Assembly (NCBI GenBank): GCA_021736645.1
Contig: JAIPFM010000177.1
Span: 1 to 55,288 of the forward strand
DNA from: Phycisphaerae bacterium
GTDB taxonomy: Bacteria > Planctomycetota > Phycisphaerae > Sedimentisphaerales > Anaerobacaceae
Direction: 5' to 3'
Length of the DNA stretch: 55,288 bases
Positions 22,229 through 30,233 of this stretch are shown one piece after another. Each line of letters opens with the position of its first letter. Positions within the stretch are counted from its first letter, which is position 1. A model generated the notes under the pieces. It saw nothing but the letters and a program-made list of their open reading frames with translations, was not told the origin of the DNA and did not search any database. The position numbers were made by a program, and so were the translations under genes.

Positions 22229-23376
22229 GTTCTCCTGCGTGCGATGATGATCCCTGTCACAAGGACGGCACCCGCCAGGACCAGGAGACTGTACAGGGGC
22301 CATTTTCCGGAAGGCGTGATCTGTACAGCCAGGGGCGGTACCCGTCCTTCAGGCCGCTTGTGGTCAACGGCAGCGAGGTGGGCATCACCCGATTCCGTTG
22401 AGACCGGGGGTAAATCCTCGATCATGAATTCCTGATAGCCGAATGTGACATTGGGTATCTGCAGATCACCCGTGGCCGCGGACCCGTGGGCCGTGATGAT
22501 CTGGCTGATTTCCATCTTGACCTCCGGATGCTCAGGATCAAAACCCAGTCCCTCTGTCACGGACTCATACAGGGACCTGGGCCAGTGATGCGAGAGCATG
22601 GGTGTGTGGAGCAGACGCCGATCCAGGTCACATTCACAATCCGCCCCTATCACACCCAAATAGGCAGTCAGTGTCTCTTCTGTGATGTCTTCCCTGAAGA
22701 GCACCGGTCCCATCCTGCGCAGCCGCCCATACAGGATGGCGGCAGCCGGCGCACTGTCCGGAGTCACACCCAGCTCCCACAGCAGCAGGTCATTTTGTAC
22801 AGCCTCCTCAGCCGTCAGCCTGACCAGCACAGGCGGCGATTCAATGCGCTTGGGCATGAAGGCCATCTGCTGCGTGACATGCATGAGCGCGGTTTCCACG
22901 GCGAGTGCGGCCTGCCGGTTTTTTTGTGCGTCATCAGACTCGATCAGCAAGACCACGGCAAAGTGTCCTGCGGCCTGCACAAGGAGATCTGTCTTGACCG
23001 GTGACCGGATCCACTGTGTGGTGAGTTCCGACAGGGTCTGCACAAGACTCTTGTCCGGGATGTCCAGCGGGATCACCAGCGACTGCCCTGCTGGCGAGAC
23101 CAGGACCGCAGCAGGCAGATGGGCTGGTGTGGTGATGGCCGGGACTTCAGAGGCGGGCAGCACCAGGGCCCCACTCACATTGGTCTCGTACATCGCTTCA
23201 TCCAGCAAGGCCCGGAGGGACACACACAGGTCCGGCTGCGCGTCTTCCAGGAAGACTGTCAGTCTGGCCGTGCTCTGATCAAGGTCCACAAAACCGATGT
23301 CACGCACATTGTATTGACAGGCAAACACCGTTCCTGACAACAGAAAACCAAGCATTGTTTTAGACGTCAAATTCAT
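22225..23376 (-). CDS. Exported hypothetical protein with C-terminal membrane anchor
   Basis: The protein has about 383 residues. The N-terminal hydrophobic segment ends in a possible lipobox or cleavage site (GTVFAC), followed by the striking CQYNVRDIGFVDL. One C-terminal helix (YSLLVLAGAVLVTGIIIA) with a basic stop RRRT would anchor the protein with its bulk outside the cytosol. No known domain is recognised; several cysteines (CECDLD) are present in the middle. It lies in the ABC operon, four bases overlapping the permease, and 47 bp after the propeller gene, so it is probably a subunit or cargo-binding component. The start at ATG 23376 has only a weak Shine-Dalgarno sequence; a TTG at 23385 is possible. 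Confidence 0.65.
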   Translation of the reverse strand: MNLTSKTMLGFLLSGTVFACQYNVRDIGFVDLDQSTARLTVFLEDAQPDLCVSLRALLDEAMYETNVSGALVLPASEVPAITTPAHLPAAVLVSPAGQSLVIPLDIPDKSLVQTLSELTTQWIRSPVKTDLLVQAAGHFAVVLLIESDDAQKNRQAALAVETALMHVTQQMAFMPKRIESPPVLVRLTAEEAVQNDLLLWELGVTPDSAPAAAILYGRLRRMGPVLFREDITEETLTAYLGVIGADCECDLDRRLLHTPMLSHHWPRSLYESVTEGLGFDPEHPEVKMEISQIITAHGSAATGDLQIPNVTFGYQEFMIEDLPPVSTESGDAHLAAVDHKRPEGRVPPLAVQITPSGKWPLYSLLVLAGAVLVTGIIIARRRT

Positions 23377-23423
23377 AACCTGCAATATTTCTTGAATACC
23401 ACCACAGCCAGAGCGTCAGTGGA

Positions 23424-24818
23424 TTAACCGTCATGGTGGCCTGCAAAACAGAAGATGCTGCCGGTGTCCGTGCTGACCAGCAATGTCTTGTTGGCAATGG
23501 CAAGGCCATAGACCTTTCCATCGACATCAGCCTGCCACAACAGTTTGCCCTCTGTTGCACTGTAAGCGATGACAATGTTTTCACCACCCGCATACAGAGT
23601 ATCGCCCCCGCAAATCAGCGTGTTCAGTACACCGGTGTCGTTTTTCCACAGGAAGCAGGTTTGAGCCTGGGCGGCCAGCGCCCTGTTCTGCGTGGTGAGA
23701 TCGAGCTTCTTCTGATTCAAGGCCCGTGTCTCATCGTTCACCTGATCCTTGAGCGCCTTGAGTCTGGCGCCGATGGTGTCGAGTTCCCTGCGATGGGCTG
23801 CGATTTGGGTCTGCAGGGCCATGTAGCGGGCCCGGTCCAAGGCGATGAGTTCCTTGTGGCTGCAAAACCAGGCGTTGTCCCCCTGGATGACCATGCAGGT
23901 CGCCGAAGGAAACGTGGCGATCTGGTCCTTGGTGTCGGCATTGAAGCTGCGCAGCTCTCCGCCAGTACCATGGGTCTGGCCCACACCATGCACGAGTTTG
24001 TTTTCGGGTGTAAGCAAGGCAAAGGTGCCGCCCTGGCCGGCATTGCCAAACCCGCCCACCAGTCTGCCCGTGGCCGCATCACACACCACAGGACGCTGCC
24101 GCCCCTGAGGCATGTACAGTCGAGTGGCAGACGCCAGCATGGCCGCCTGGGCAGTCAGGGCCTGATGCTCCGTCTTGTAGATGACCGCGGCATCATCTGC
24201 ACGGACCGCGCACACATAGCTGGGGGCCCAGGGCAGGAGCGACAGGGTAAAATAGGCCGTGTCATCCTGCACCAGCACGCCGGACCGGCACGGCCATTGA
24301 CTGATGAGTTTGCCGTTGAAGGCGATCAGCTTGTCGCTGTCCACAGCATGGTACTTCCAGACCAGTGTCCCTGTGCGGGCGTCCACACAGTACACCACCC
24401 CGTCGTCGGAGCCAAAATAGCTTCTATCCTGGTACAGAGTCGGCGGAATCCGTACGGGACCATCCGTGCGGAACTGCCAGACTGGAGCCCCGGTGTCCAG
24501 GTCCAGACAATGGACCGAATCATCCACAGAAGAACCGAAGTAGACCTTGCCCCGGGCAGAGGTGACATAAAACGCAGGGTCGAAGTCCCGCATGGAACGC
24601 TGGTCAGACAGGGCCGCAAACGCATCCCATTTGGCAGGACCGGCCCAGGCACGCTGCGGCGGTGCAGGCGACACGTACTGCCAGACGCGGGTCAGGGGCA
24701 GGGTCAGAACCGTGCCCGTGGTGCCGCTGCGCTGATTGTCATGACGATACGTCGGCCAATCCTGCGCCAGGGTTGGCACCGTCAGGCAGGCCAAGATGAT
24801 GACCATGTATTTTTTCAT
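23424..24818 (-). CDS. Exported PQQ-type beta-propeller protein with coiled-coil insertion
   Basis: The protein has about 464 residues with a signal peptide (MVIILACLTVPTLAQ). The N-terminal motif DWPTYRHDNQRSG and repeated blades (VHCLDLDTGAPVWQFRTDG, VYCVDARTGTLVWKYHAVD, AYSATEGKLLWQADVDGKVY) mark a PQQ_2/BamB-like propeller. Between blades, at roughly residues 325-390, is a heptad-rich helical segment (LQTQIAAHRRELDTIGARLK, then KALKDQVNDETRALNQKKLD). This would project as a coiled coil from the propeller. It is probably periplasmic or surface-located. It sits 57 bp downstream of the larger LamG-propeller gene. The PQQ cofactor itself is unlikely; such repeats usually make scaffolds or ligand-binding surfaces. 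Confidence 0.8.
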   Translation of the reverse strand: MKKYMVIILACLTVPTLAQDWPTYRHDNQRSGTTGTVLTLPLTRVWQYVSPAPPQRAWAGPAKWDAFAALSDQRSMRDFDPAFYVTSARGKVYFGSSVDDSVHCLDLDTGAPVWQFRTDGPVRIPPTLYQDRSYFGSDDGVVYCVDARTGTLVWKYHAVDSDKLIAFNGKLISQWPCRSGVLVQDDTAYFTLSLLPWAPSYVCAVRADDAAVIYKTEHQALTAQAAMLASATRLYMPQGRQRPVVCDAATGRLVGGFGNAGQGGTFALLTPENKLVHGVGQTHGTGGELRSFNADTKDQIATFPSATCMVIQGDNAWFCSHKELIALDRARYMALQTQIAAHRRELDTIGARLKALKDQVNDETRALNQKKLDLTTQNRALAAQAQTCFLWKNDTGVLNTLICGGDTLYAGGENIVIAYSATEGKLLWQADVDGKVYGLAIANKTLLVSTDTGSIFCFAGHHDG

Positions 24819-24875
24819 ATCATAATGCCCCACTGTTTAGAGGATCGCAGACATTGTCATGTTATCCACCTTCAA

Positions 24876-27614
24876 TTAATCGATCGTTGGGATGAAGCCG
24901 AGCGACGTCTCGAACCACCGCCCGCACGAGCAGCCGCCCCCGCCTTCCGGTGCCAGGAGCATGCCATTGGCGAACATCACGGACAGCCAGCAACTGGGTC
25001 TCAAGTTGGTCCAGTTGGACACCTGATTGGTTTCCACATCCCACAGCGCAATGCACCGGTCTGTGCCCCGATACACGAACAGCTCGTCTGCCGCGGCATA
25101 GGTGGCGCACCCCTCGTGACGTCCCATGGTGTCCGTGATGCGTTTGCCCGTTTGAAGGTCATAGCCGCATGGCTCCAGATACACGGCGTCGCCGGCAATG
25201 ACATGATGCTGCATGTGGCCGCTGTGGTTGTTCGAGGGCCATGCGTGAGTTTGGTGCCAGGCCGGTTGGCCTGTGGCTGCCTCGTACGCATAAAGGTGGT
25301 AGCGATTGTCCGTGGAGGAAGCCACCACGAGTTTGCCCTGGCCGTAGGACATGAAAAACACCACGGTGCCGTCTGCCGTATCAATCGGTTTCTCCCAGAG
25401 CAGGCGACCTGTGGCTGCATCCAGTGCCACCATGAATTGCTGCTGCCAGAGTGCAGGTGATTCAATGCGTCCAGTTTTTGCCAGGTTGATTTCGGGATGG
25501 CGACACTCGATAAAGTACACTGCATTATTGGCGATGGTCATGGTGGTATTGATGATGGAGCCCCTGGCGTATGACCATCGCTTCTTGCCGGTCTCGGGAT
25601 CGCAGGCAAAGATGTCGTCACTCACAACCTTGCCCGTGCCCAGGCCGGTGGGCTTGTCGTACCACATGGCGCCGCCCCAGAATTCCCTGTACGTGGCCCC
25701 CTTCTTCACACTGGACCCATAGAGTGTGTTTTCGTAAAAGCCCAGATAACCCCAATGGTGCGTGGTATGTTTCTGAATGTCAGGGATCATGAAACTGCCC
25801 CGGACCTGGCCCTCGTGCGACACAGTCATGCACTTGCCGCCTGTCTCTATAAACAGTGTGCGTTCACTGGTACACCAGTTCGAGGCATCGCGCGGTATAT
25901 TGACACGACGCATGGTGGGCAGTTCCAGGGACCAGAGCACAGACCCGTTAAAACTGTCCAATGCGATCACACGATTCATGCCCTGATGGAAGAGACGGCC
26001 GTTCACGGCCAGAGGGGAAGGCATTCTCGGATTGCGGTCCAGGCCGAAATCGGCACCGGGATACCCCAGCCAGGCCACCTCCAGATCGGACGCGGCCGAG
26101 ACATGCTCGAGTTGGGTGCCGCTGTTGGCACTGTTGGATGCGTCGCCGTACTGATGGGTCCACGCCCCGCCGTTGCGCAACGGGGGACATTGATAGGTGC
26201 TGCCAATGACGCCCTTGGGATTGATTTTCACGAAAAAGCCGTGATCGGGCACCAGAATACGCTGCATCTCTTCTGTCATATCTACCGGTTGATCCGATGG
26301 AGAACACGCCTGGGATACGATGAGATTCGCAAAGTATGTGTTCAATGGGAGCGTGTTGAGAGACGCCACTTTTCGAACGGTGATGCGTGTGCCGTAGAGA
26401 TTGGCTCTCATCAGATTGTCGGCCATGCGCACGATTCGAGCCTCATTGTCATCCACACAGATCAATCGCAGCTCGGATTGCCTGGCCAGTTCATAGGCCA
26501 GCCGATCCGAACCTGCCCCCAGGAGGACACCATAGCCCCGGGTCACCCCCGTGCCGGCCAGAATGTCCTGGGCGAGCTGCGCGTGATCGAGATCAGGCGC
26601 GCCCTGCCAGGCCATGTGAACCTCAGGCATGGGCGTCACACAATAATTCATGGCAGTCTCGAGTTCGAATGTATCCGACACTGAACCGTGCGCGGTTCTG
26701 AATCGATACTGATACACAGTACGGGCCTTGAGTCCCTTGATCATCTGCGCTGCAGGAGAACTTGACGGTGCAAATTCATAGGCCATCTGAAATTCGCCCT
26801 TGGGGCCAAAATCGAGGAACAGCGGTTCAGGGGTAGCCAGTTGCCAGGCAATTCGGGCCTGACCGGGTGATGTGAACTGGGCATGGGGGTCCACCTTGAA
26901 TGTCACAGGTTCGAACAGGGCCCTGGGACGCTGCGCATAATTGGATGCGATCTGAGAGGCTGTGAAGACCTCGCAGGTGACACGGAGGCTGTGCAGGCGG
27001 CCCTTCATACGAAAATGCTCATCCTTGTCGCGATACGCACCAATGGCATAGAACGCGGATTCCGGATAGTCAATGGCGCCCTTCTGCTCTGTGGAAACGG
27101 TATCGAGTTTCCCATCGATGTACAGCTTCATGGTGTCACCGTCATAGGTCCCCACCACATAGTGCCAACGGTCTTTCATGAAGGGTGTTTGACTGGCCAG
27201 GTAGGTAAGGCGCTCGTTGGATTTGGAGTTCAGCACGAAATTAAACCGGGTCTCATTGTAGCCCAGAAGCCACCCTTTTTCATAGGCCCCATTGTCCTGC
27301 ATGTAGCCGATGATGCCGCCGTACTGCGTCCCCTCCCGGAGCGACACCCAGGCCTCGACGGTCATGTCCTGCACGGGCAATTGCGAGGGCTGGACATCCT
27401 TGACCAGAGCCTCCGTGTCCGTGCCATCGAATATGAGCGATCGAATGGGATCACTCACAATCTGAACCGATCCAGAGATTTCAATATCGAGAGGACCCAG
27501 GCCGTTCCGGATGAACACCCTGTCGAAATCCCACTTGACCGAAGCCGTCTCCTGGGCCTGCAGCCCTGAGAGAGTCAACAGCATCATGAGCCCACACAGC
27601 CACACAGTCTTCAT
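24876..27614 (-). CDS. Large exported LamG-FN3-methyltransferase-like-PQQ propeller fusion
   Basis: The protein has 912 residues. After a signal peptide (VWLCGLMMLLTLSGLQAQ) comes a LamG/concanavalin-like domain, residues about 30-230 (MTVEAWVSLREGTQYGGIIG; YVVGTYDGDTMKLYIDGKLD). An FN3-like domain of about 90 residues follows (ARIAWQLATPEPLFLDFGPK). Next is a Rossmann segment like class I methyltransferases (RGYGVLLGAGSDRLAYELAR; LRLICVDDNEARIVRMADNL). A C-terminal PQQ-type propeller from about residue 490 closes the protein (RVIALDSFNGSVLWSLELP; WSYARGSIINTTMTIANNAV). ATG 27614 follows a TTAGGTGGG Shine-Dalgarno sequence. It heads the five-gene operon with the second propeller, the anchored protein and the ABC transporter. 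A methyltransferase fold outside the cytosol would lack SAM, so a catalytic role is doubtful. Confidence 0.75.
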   Translation of the reverse strand: MKTVWLCGLMMLLTLSGLQAQETASVKWDFDRVFIRNGLGPLDIEISGSVQIVSDPIRSLIFDGTDTEALVKDVQPSQLPVQDMTVEAWVSLREGTQYGGIIGYMQDNGAYEKGWLLGYNETRFNFVLNSKSNERLTYLASQTPFMKDRWHYVVGTYDGDTMKLYIDGKLDTVSTEQKGAIDYPESAFYAIGAYRDKDEHFRMKGRLHSLRVTCEVFTASQIASNYAQRPRALFEPVTFKVDPHAQFTSPGQARIAWQLATPEPLFLDFGPKGEFQMAYEFAPSSSPAAQMIKGLKARTVYQYRFRTAHGSVSDTFELETAMNYCVTPMPEVHMAWQGAPDLDHAQLAQDILAGTGVTRGYGVLLGAGSDRLAYELARQSELRLICVDDNEARIVRMADNLMRANLYGTRITVRKVASLNTLPLNTYFANLIVSQACSPSDQPVDMTEEMQRILVPDHGFFVKINPKGVIGSTYQCPPLRNGGAWTHQYGDASNSANSGTQLEHVSAASDLEVAWLGYPGADFGLDRNPRMPSPLAVNGRLFHQGMNRVIALDSFNGSVLWSLELPTMRRVNIPRDASNWCTSERTLFIETGGKCMTVSHEGQVRGSFMIPDIQKHTTHHWGYLGFYENTLYGSSVKKGATYREFWGGAMWYDKPTGLGTGKVVSDDIFACDPETGKKRWSYARGSIINTTMTIANNAVYFIECRHPEINLAKTGRIESPALWQQQFMVALDAATGRLLWEKPIDTADGTVVFFMSYGQGKLVVASSTDNRYHLYAYEAATGQPAWHQTHAWPSNNHSGHMQHHVIAGDAVYLEPCGYDLQTGKRITDTMGRHEGCATYAAADELFVYRGTDRCIALWDVETNQVSNWTNLRPSCWLSVMFANGMLLAPEGGGGCSCGRWFETSLGFIPTID

Positions 27615-27620
27615 AAAACC

Positions 27621-27677
27621 CACCTAACACATAACTCAGCTGACAGCCGTTCTACGGCCATCACCTTAACACATAAC
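27621..27677 (-). promoter_or_regulatory. Leader of the propeller/ABC operon: direct repeat around a hairpin
   Basis: CACCTAACACATAAC (27621-27635) and CACCTTAACACATAAC (27662-27677) are near-identical and flank a GCCGT-TCT-ACGGC hairpin (27646-27658). On the minus strand the copy nearest the gene contains the Shine-Dalgarno sequence. This could be a translational or transcriptional control element. The evidence is sequence structure only. Confidence 0.4.
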
Positions 27678-27844
27678 CCCCAAATCTTAAAATTCTTTTT
27701 TTCTGATGACACAGGAGGAGTTCGATGTGGAGAAGTCGCGCTGGGTGGGTTGTTTTGGAACTCGATGGCATCCGGGTCATGCCTGTCAAGGGGGACCTGC
27801 CATGGTTCAGCCAGATCTTTTGCCCTTGATTCTACCCGTCACAT

Positions 27845-28966
27845 CTACTTCTGAATGGCACCTCTCAGGCCCTTCATCCTTAAAAAGCCCATGTGCCACA
27901 CCGTGAGACCGGACATCACTATCACGAGACCCCCAAGAAGCAGGCTGTGGGTGAGACGCATTTGGCTCATGATCAGGCCAATGAGCACATAGATGCTGCT
28001 TAGGCCATAACACAAGGCCACGGTCTTTTTCATGTACAGGCCTCGATCCATGATCTGGTCGTACACGTGGCCACGATCTGATTCAAACAGGGGTCTGCCA
28101 TTGAGGCATCTGCGAACCACCGCCACGGTTGTATCCAATACAGGCAATCCAAAGATCATGACCGACACCAGGCACCCGTGGGCACTCTCTGCAAACAGAA
28201 TCATGATCACTGCCACGCAGAACCCCAGCAGCAGGCTGCCGGCATCCCCCATGAAAATCCTCGCAGGATGCCGGTTGAAGGGCAGAAATCCCAGCACGCT
28301 ACCCAGTAAGGCCACACACAGGATCAAACGTAGAGGATTGCCGGTGTCCCCTGCACTCCAGGTGGTCCAAAGAATACCCAGTAGTAACAGGCCCACGGTC
28401 ATGATGCCCGTGACTCCGGCACACAGACCATCCAGACCGTCCAGCAGGTTCAGGGAATTCGAGGCACCCATGACAAACACGTATACCAGCATCGTGTTCA
28501 GGACGAGCTGGACTCCCTGGGGCACGGACGCACCGAACCATTGCACCTGGGGTCGAATACCGGCCAGGACCAGGAGGGTTGCTGCCAGGATCTGGCCCAG
28601 GAGCTTGTATCTGGGCAACAGGTCTTTCAGGTCATCTGTCACGCCCACTGCGCAGGTGACCAGGGCCCCTGCCATACACATGGTCAGCCAGTACAGATGC
28701 ATTTGAGACAGACCGTCTGGGCCGCAAAATATGCCGGCGATCGCACCCGCGAAGATACCGCACAAGAGTGCCACACCCCCGAGGTAGGCCACAGGTTCCT
28801 TATGCGTCTTGACCCGGTCATCCGGTGTGTCCACAATGCCAAGATGCATGGCAAGCTTGCGCAGACAAACCGTGGCCAGCAGGGAGGTTGTCACTGACAC
28901 CACCAGCACGGGCCAGAATTGGAGGGTCCAGGTCACGGTCCCTTGACTTATGGGCGAGGGTGTCAT
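27845..28966 (-). CDS. WecA/TagO/MraY-family undecaprenyl-phosphate sugar-1-phosphate transferase
   Basis: The protein has 373 residues with about eleven hydrophobic segments. It shows the family motifs VVDTPDDRVKTHKEPVAYLG, the Mg2+/substrate motif NLLDGLDGLCAGVTGI, the cytosolic loop FNRHPARIFMGDAGSLLLGF and ESDRGHVYDQIMDRG. The enzyme moves a sugar 1-phosphate (commonly GlcNAc) from a UDP-sugar to undecaprenyl phosphate at the inner membrane, the first step of O-antigen, capsule or teichoic-type polymers. MraY is less likely because the genes around are glycan genes and not the dcw cluster. It overlaps the upstream ATP-grasp gene by four bases, so both are coupled. Confidence 0.88.
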   Translation of the reverse strand: MTPSPISQGTVTWTLQFWPVLVVSVTTSLLATVCLRKLAMHLGIVDTPDDRVKTHKEPVAYLGGVALLCGIFAGAIAGIFCGPDGLSQMHLYWLTMCMAGALVTCAVGVTDDLKDLLPRYKLLGQILAATLLVLAGIRPQVQWFGASVPQGVQLVLNTMLVYVFVMGASNSLNLLDGLDGLCAGVTGIMTVGLLLLGILWTTWSAGDTGNPLRLILCVALLGSVLGFLPFNRHPARIFMGDAGSLLLGFCVAVIMILFAESAHGCLVSVMIFGLPVLDTTVAVVRRCLNGRPLFESDRGHVYDQIMDRGLYMKKTVALCYGLSSIYVLIGLIMSQMRLTHSLLLGGLVIVMSGLTVWHMGFLRMKGLRGAIQK

Positions 28967-30003
28967 GGCGTGTGCCCCTCCAGACCCAGGGCCTGAGCCG
29001 TGCTCCAGACTTCCTGATCAAATCGAAGCATGACCAGGTCCTCCTGAATGGAGACCGTGTCGACGCTCGGGACCTGTCCTGTGATTTCCTGAAGTATCCA
29101 CTTGGGGAAGTTGGCACCTGCCTTGATGGACAATGGCACGCCCCCGCCAAACCTCGGATTAATCTCAATCACCTTGATCTCGGATGCCTCTGTTTTAATG
29201 AGCTGTACGGTGATCACACCGGGCCCGGCCTTGAGCCGCTGCACCACCTGCCCTGCCACATCAATGACATCAGCAGCCATGACCACCTGGGCCTTGCTGA
29301 CTTCACCGGATCGGACTTCAAGCCGTTTCCTGGGCACCACACAGCGAACCTGCTGAGACCTGTCCACATACACATCACAGGTAAATTCCACGCCTCTGAC
29401 CAGGGCCTGACAAATGGCATGAGGTACTGCCTGGGCCAGATAGGCCAGGTCCTTGGGCGTCTGAGCGACGGTATTAAATCGGCTGGCAAACCCATCCCAG
29501 GGCTTGACATAACAGGGATAGGGCAACGGCTGGAATTGGAGTTGATCTCCTATGGACACGGTCTTGGGCGTGTCGATCCCCTGCTTTTTCAGGAAGTCAT
29601 GGGTCCGGCGTTTGTCCTGGCAGATTTCAATGACCCGTGGGCTTGATACAAGCACGTGACACCCTGCCTCAGCCAGACCTCTACGCTGACGTGCCAATGC
29701 CTTGAGGTCCAGATCCACAGTGGGCACCAGCAAATCCACACCATGGTCCCTGACGATCTTGTGAATATCCGACAGATACCGTCGGTGCGTGGTGGGATGC
29801 ACGAGAAATCGGTTATCACACAATTGGAGGGCCGGACTGGCAAGCTGGCAATCAGCGCCCAGAAACTCGACCTGCAGCTGGAGGTGTCGCGCTGCACGCT
29901 GAAAGGCCTTGAGCAAAGAGACCCTGCGTCCAATACAGGTTATCAAGACCCTGAGAGTCCTGCCTGGCGGCTTGTTTTTGAGATGCGGTTGCCTGGCTGT
30001 CAT
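28963..30003 (-). CDS. ATP-grasp domain protein (carbamoyl-phosphate-synthase-like ligase)
   Basis: The protein has 346 residues. The N-terminal preATP-grasp Rossmann part (LRVLITCIGRRVSLLKAFQR) is followed by the ATP-grasp core. The core shows the Lys-containing strand PYPCYVKPWDGFASRF, the central CQALVRGVEFTCDVYVD and the metal-binding end IKVIEINPRFGGGVPLSIKA. This set ligates a carboxylate to an amine or thiol with ATP. Members beside polysaccharide genes are often called carbamoyl-phosphate-synthase-like and may decorate sugars with amino acids. ATG 30003 has GGAG nearby. It is in an operon with the WecA/TagO-like transferase and diverges from the aminotransferase at 30234. Confidence 0.8.
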   Translation of the reverse strand: MTARQPHLKNKPPGRTLRVLITCIGRRVSLLKAFQRAARHLQLQVEFLGADCQLASPALQLCDNRFLVHPTTHRRYLSDIHKIVRDHGVDLLVPTVDLDLKALARQRRGLAEAGCHVLVSSPRVIEICQDKRRTHDFLKKQGIDTPKTVSIGDQLQFQPLPYPCYVKPWDGFASRFNTVAQTPKDLAYLAQAVPHAICQALVRGVEFTCDVYVDRSQQVRCVVPRKRLEVRSGEVSKAQVVMAADVIDVAGQVVQRLKAGPGVITVQLIKTEASEIKVIEINPRFGGGVPLSIKAGANFPKWILQEITGQVPSVDTVSIQEDLVMLRFDQEVWSTAQALGLEGHTP

Positions 30004-30060
30004 ACACTCCACTCAATGCCCCGGTTTCTACATATGCCTGAGCGTCAGGGTTGTTTCTTT

Positions 30061-30089
30061 TTGACATAAGCCCGACTGCTCACTACACT
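30061..30089 (+). promoter_or_regulatory. Sigma-70-type promoter for the DegT-NusG paralogue pair
   Basis: A perfect TTGACA and TACACT are separated by 17 bp. The leader of about 138 nt contains a stem CTGGG-N6-CCCAG inside GTCT/AGAC (about 30122-30148), which could be a target of the NusG-like protein encoded downstream. Confidence 0.6.
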
Positions 30090-30233
30090 ATGGACCGGTT
30101 TTAGAAAAATCGTCCATTTTGGTGTCTGGGTTTAATCCCAGTTCAGACAATAAAGATATTGGACAAATAACTGCAAGCCCTGAAAAAACAGGTGTTTGCG
30201 TCATAATGAAGCCTGATCTTGGAAAGGACCTCT

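Noticed and set aside
23433..25460. 675-codon plus-strand open frame antisense to the two propeller genes
   Set aside because: It lies opposite two genes with clear signal peptides and propeller repeats, has no domain or Shine-Dalgarno support and its composition is a mirror of the real genes. Long antisense frames are common at this GC content.
25755..26684. 309-codon plus-strand frame opposite the LamG-propeller gene
   Set aside because: No domain or ribosome site; it is a shadow of the real coding strand.
30032..30060. CCTGA-GCG-TCAGG followed by a T-rich run, as a terminator
   Set aside because: The stem is only five pairs and no plus-strand gene ends nearby; the T-run overlaps the upstream flank of the promoter at 30061.
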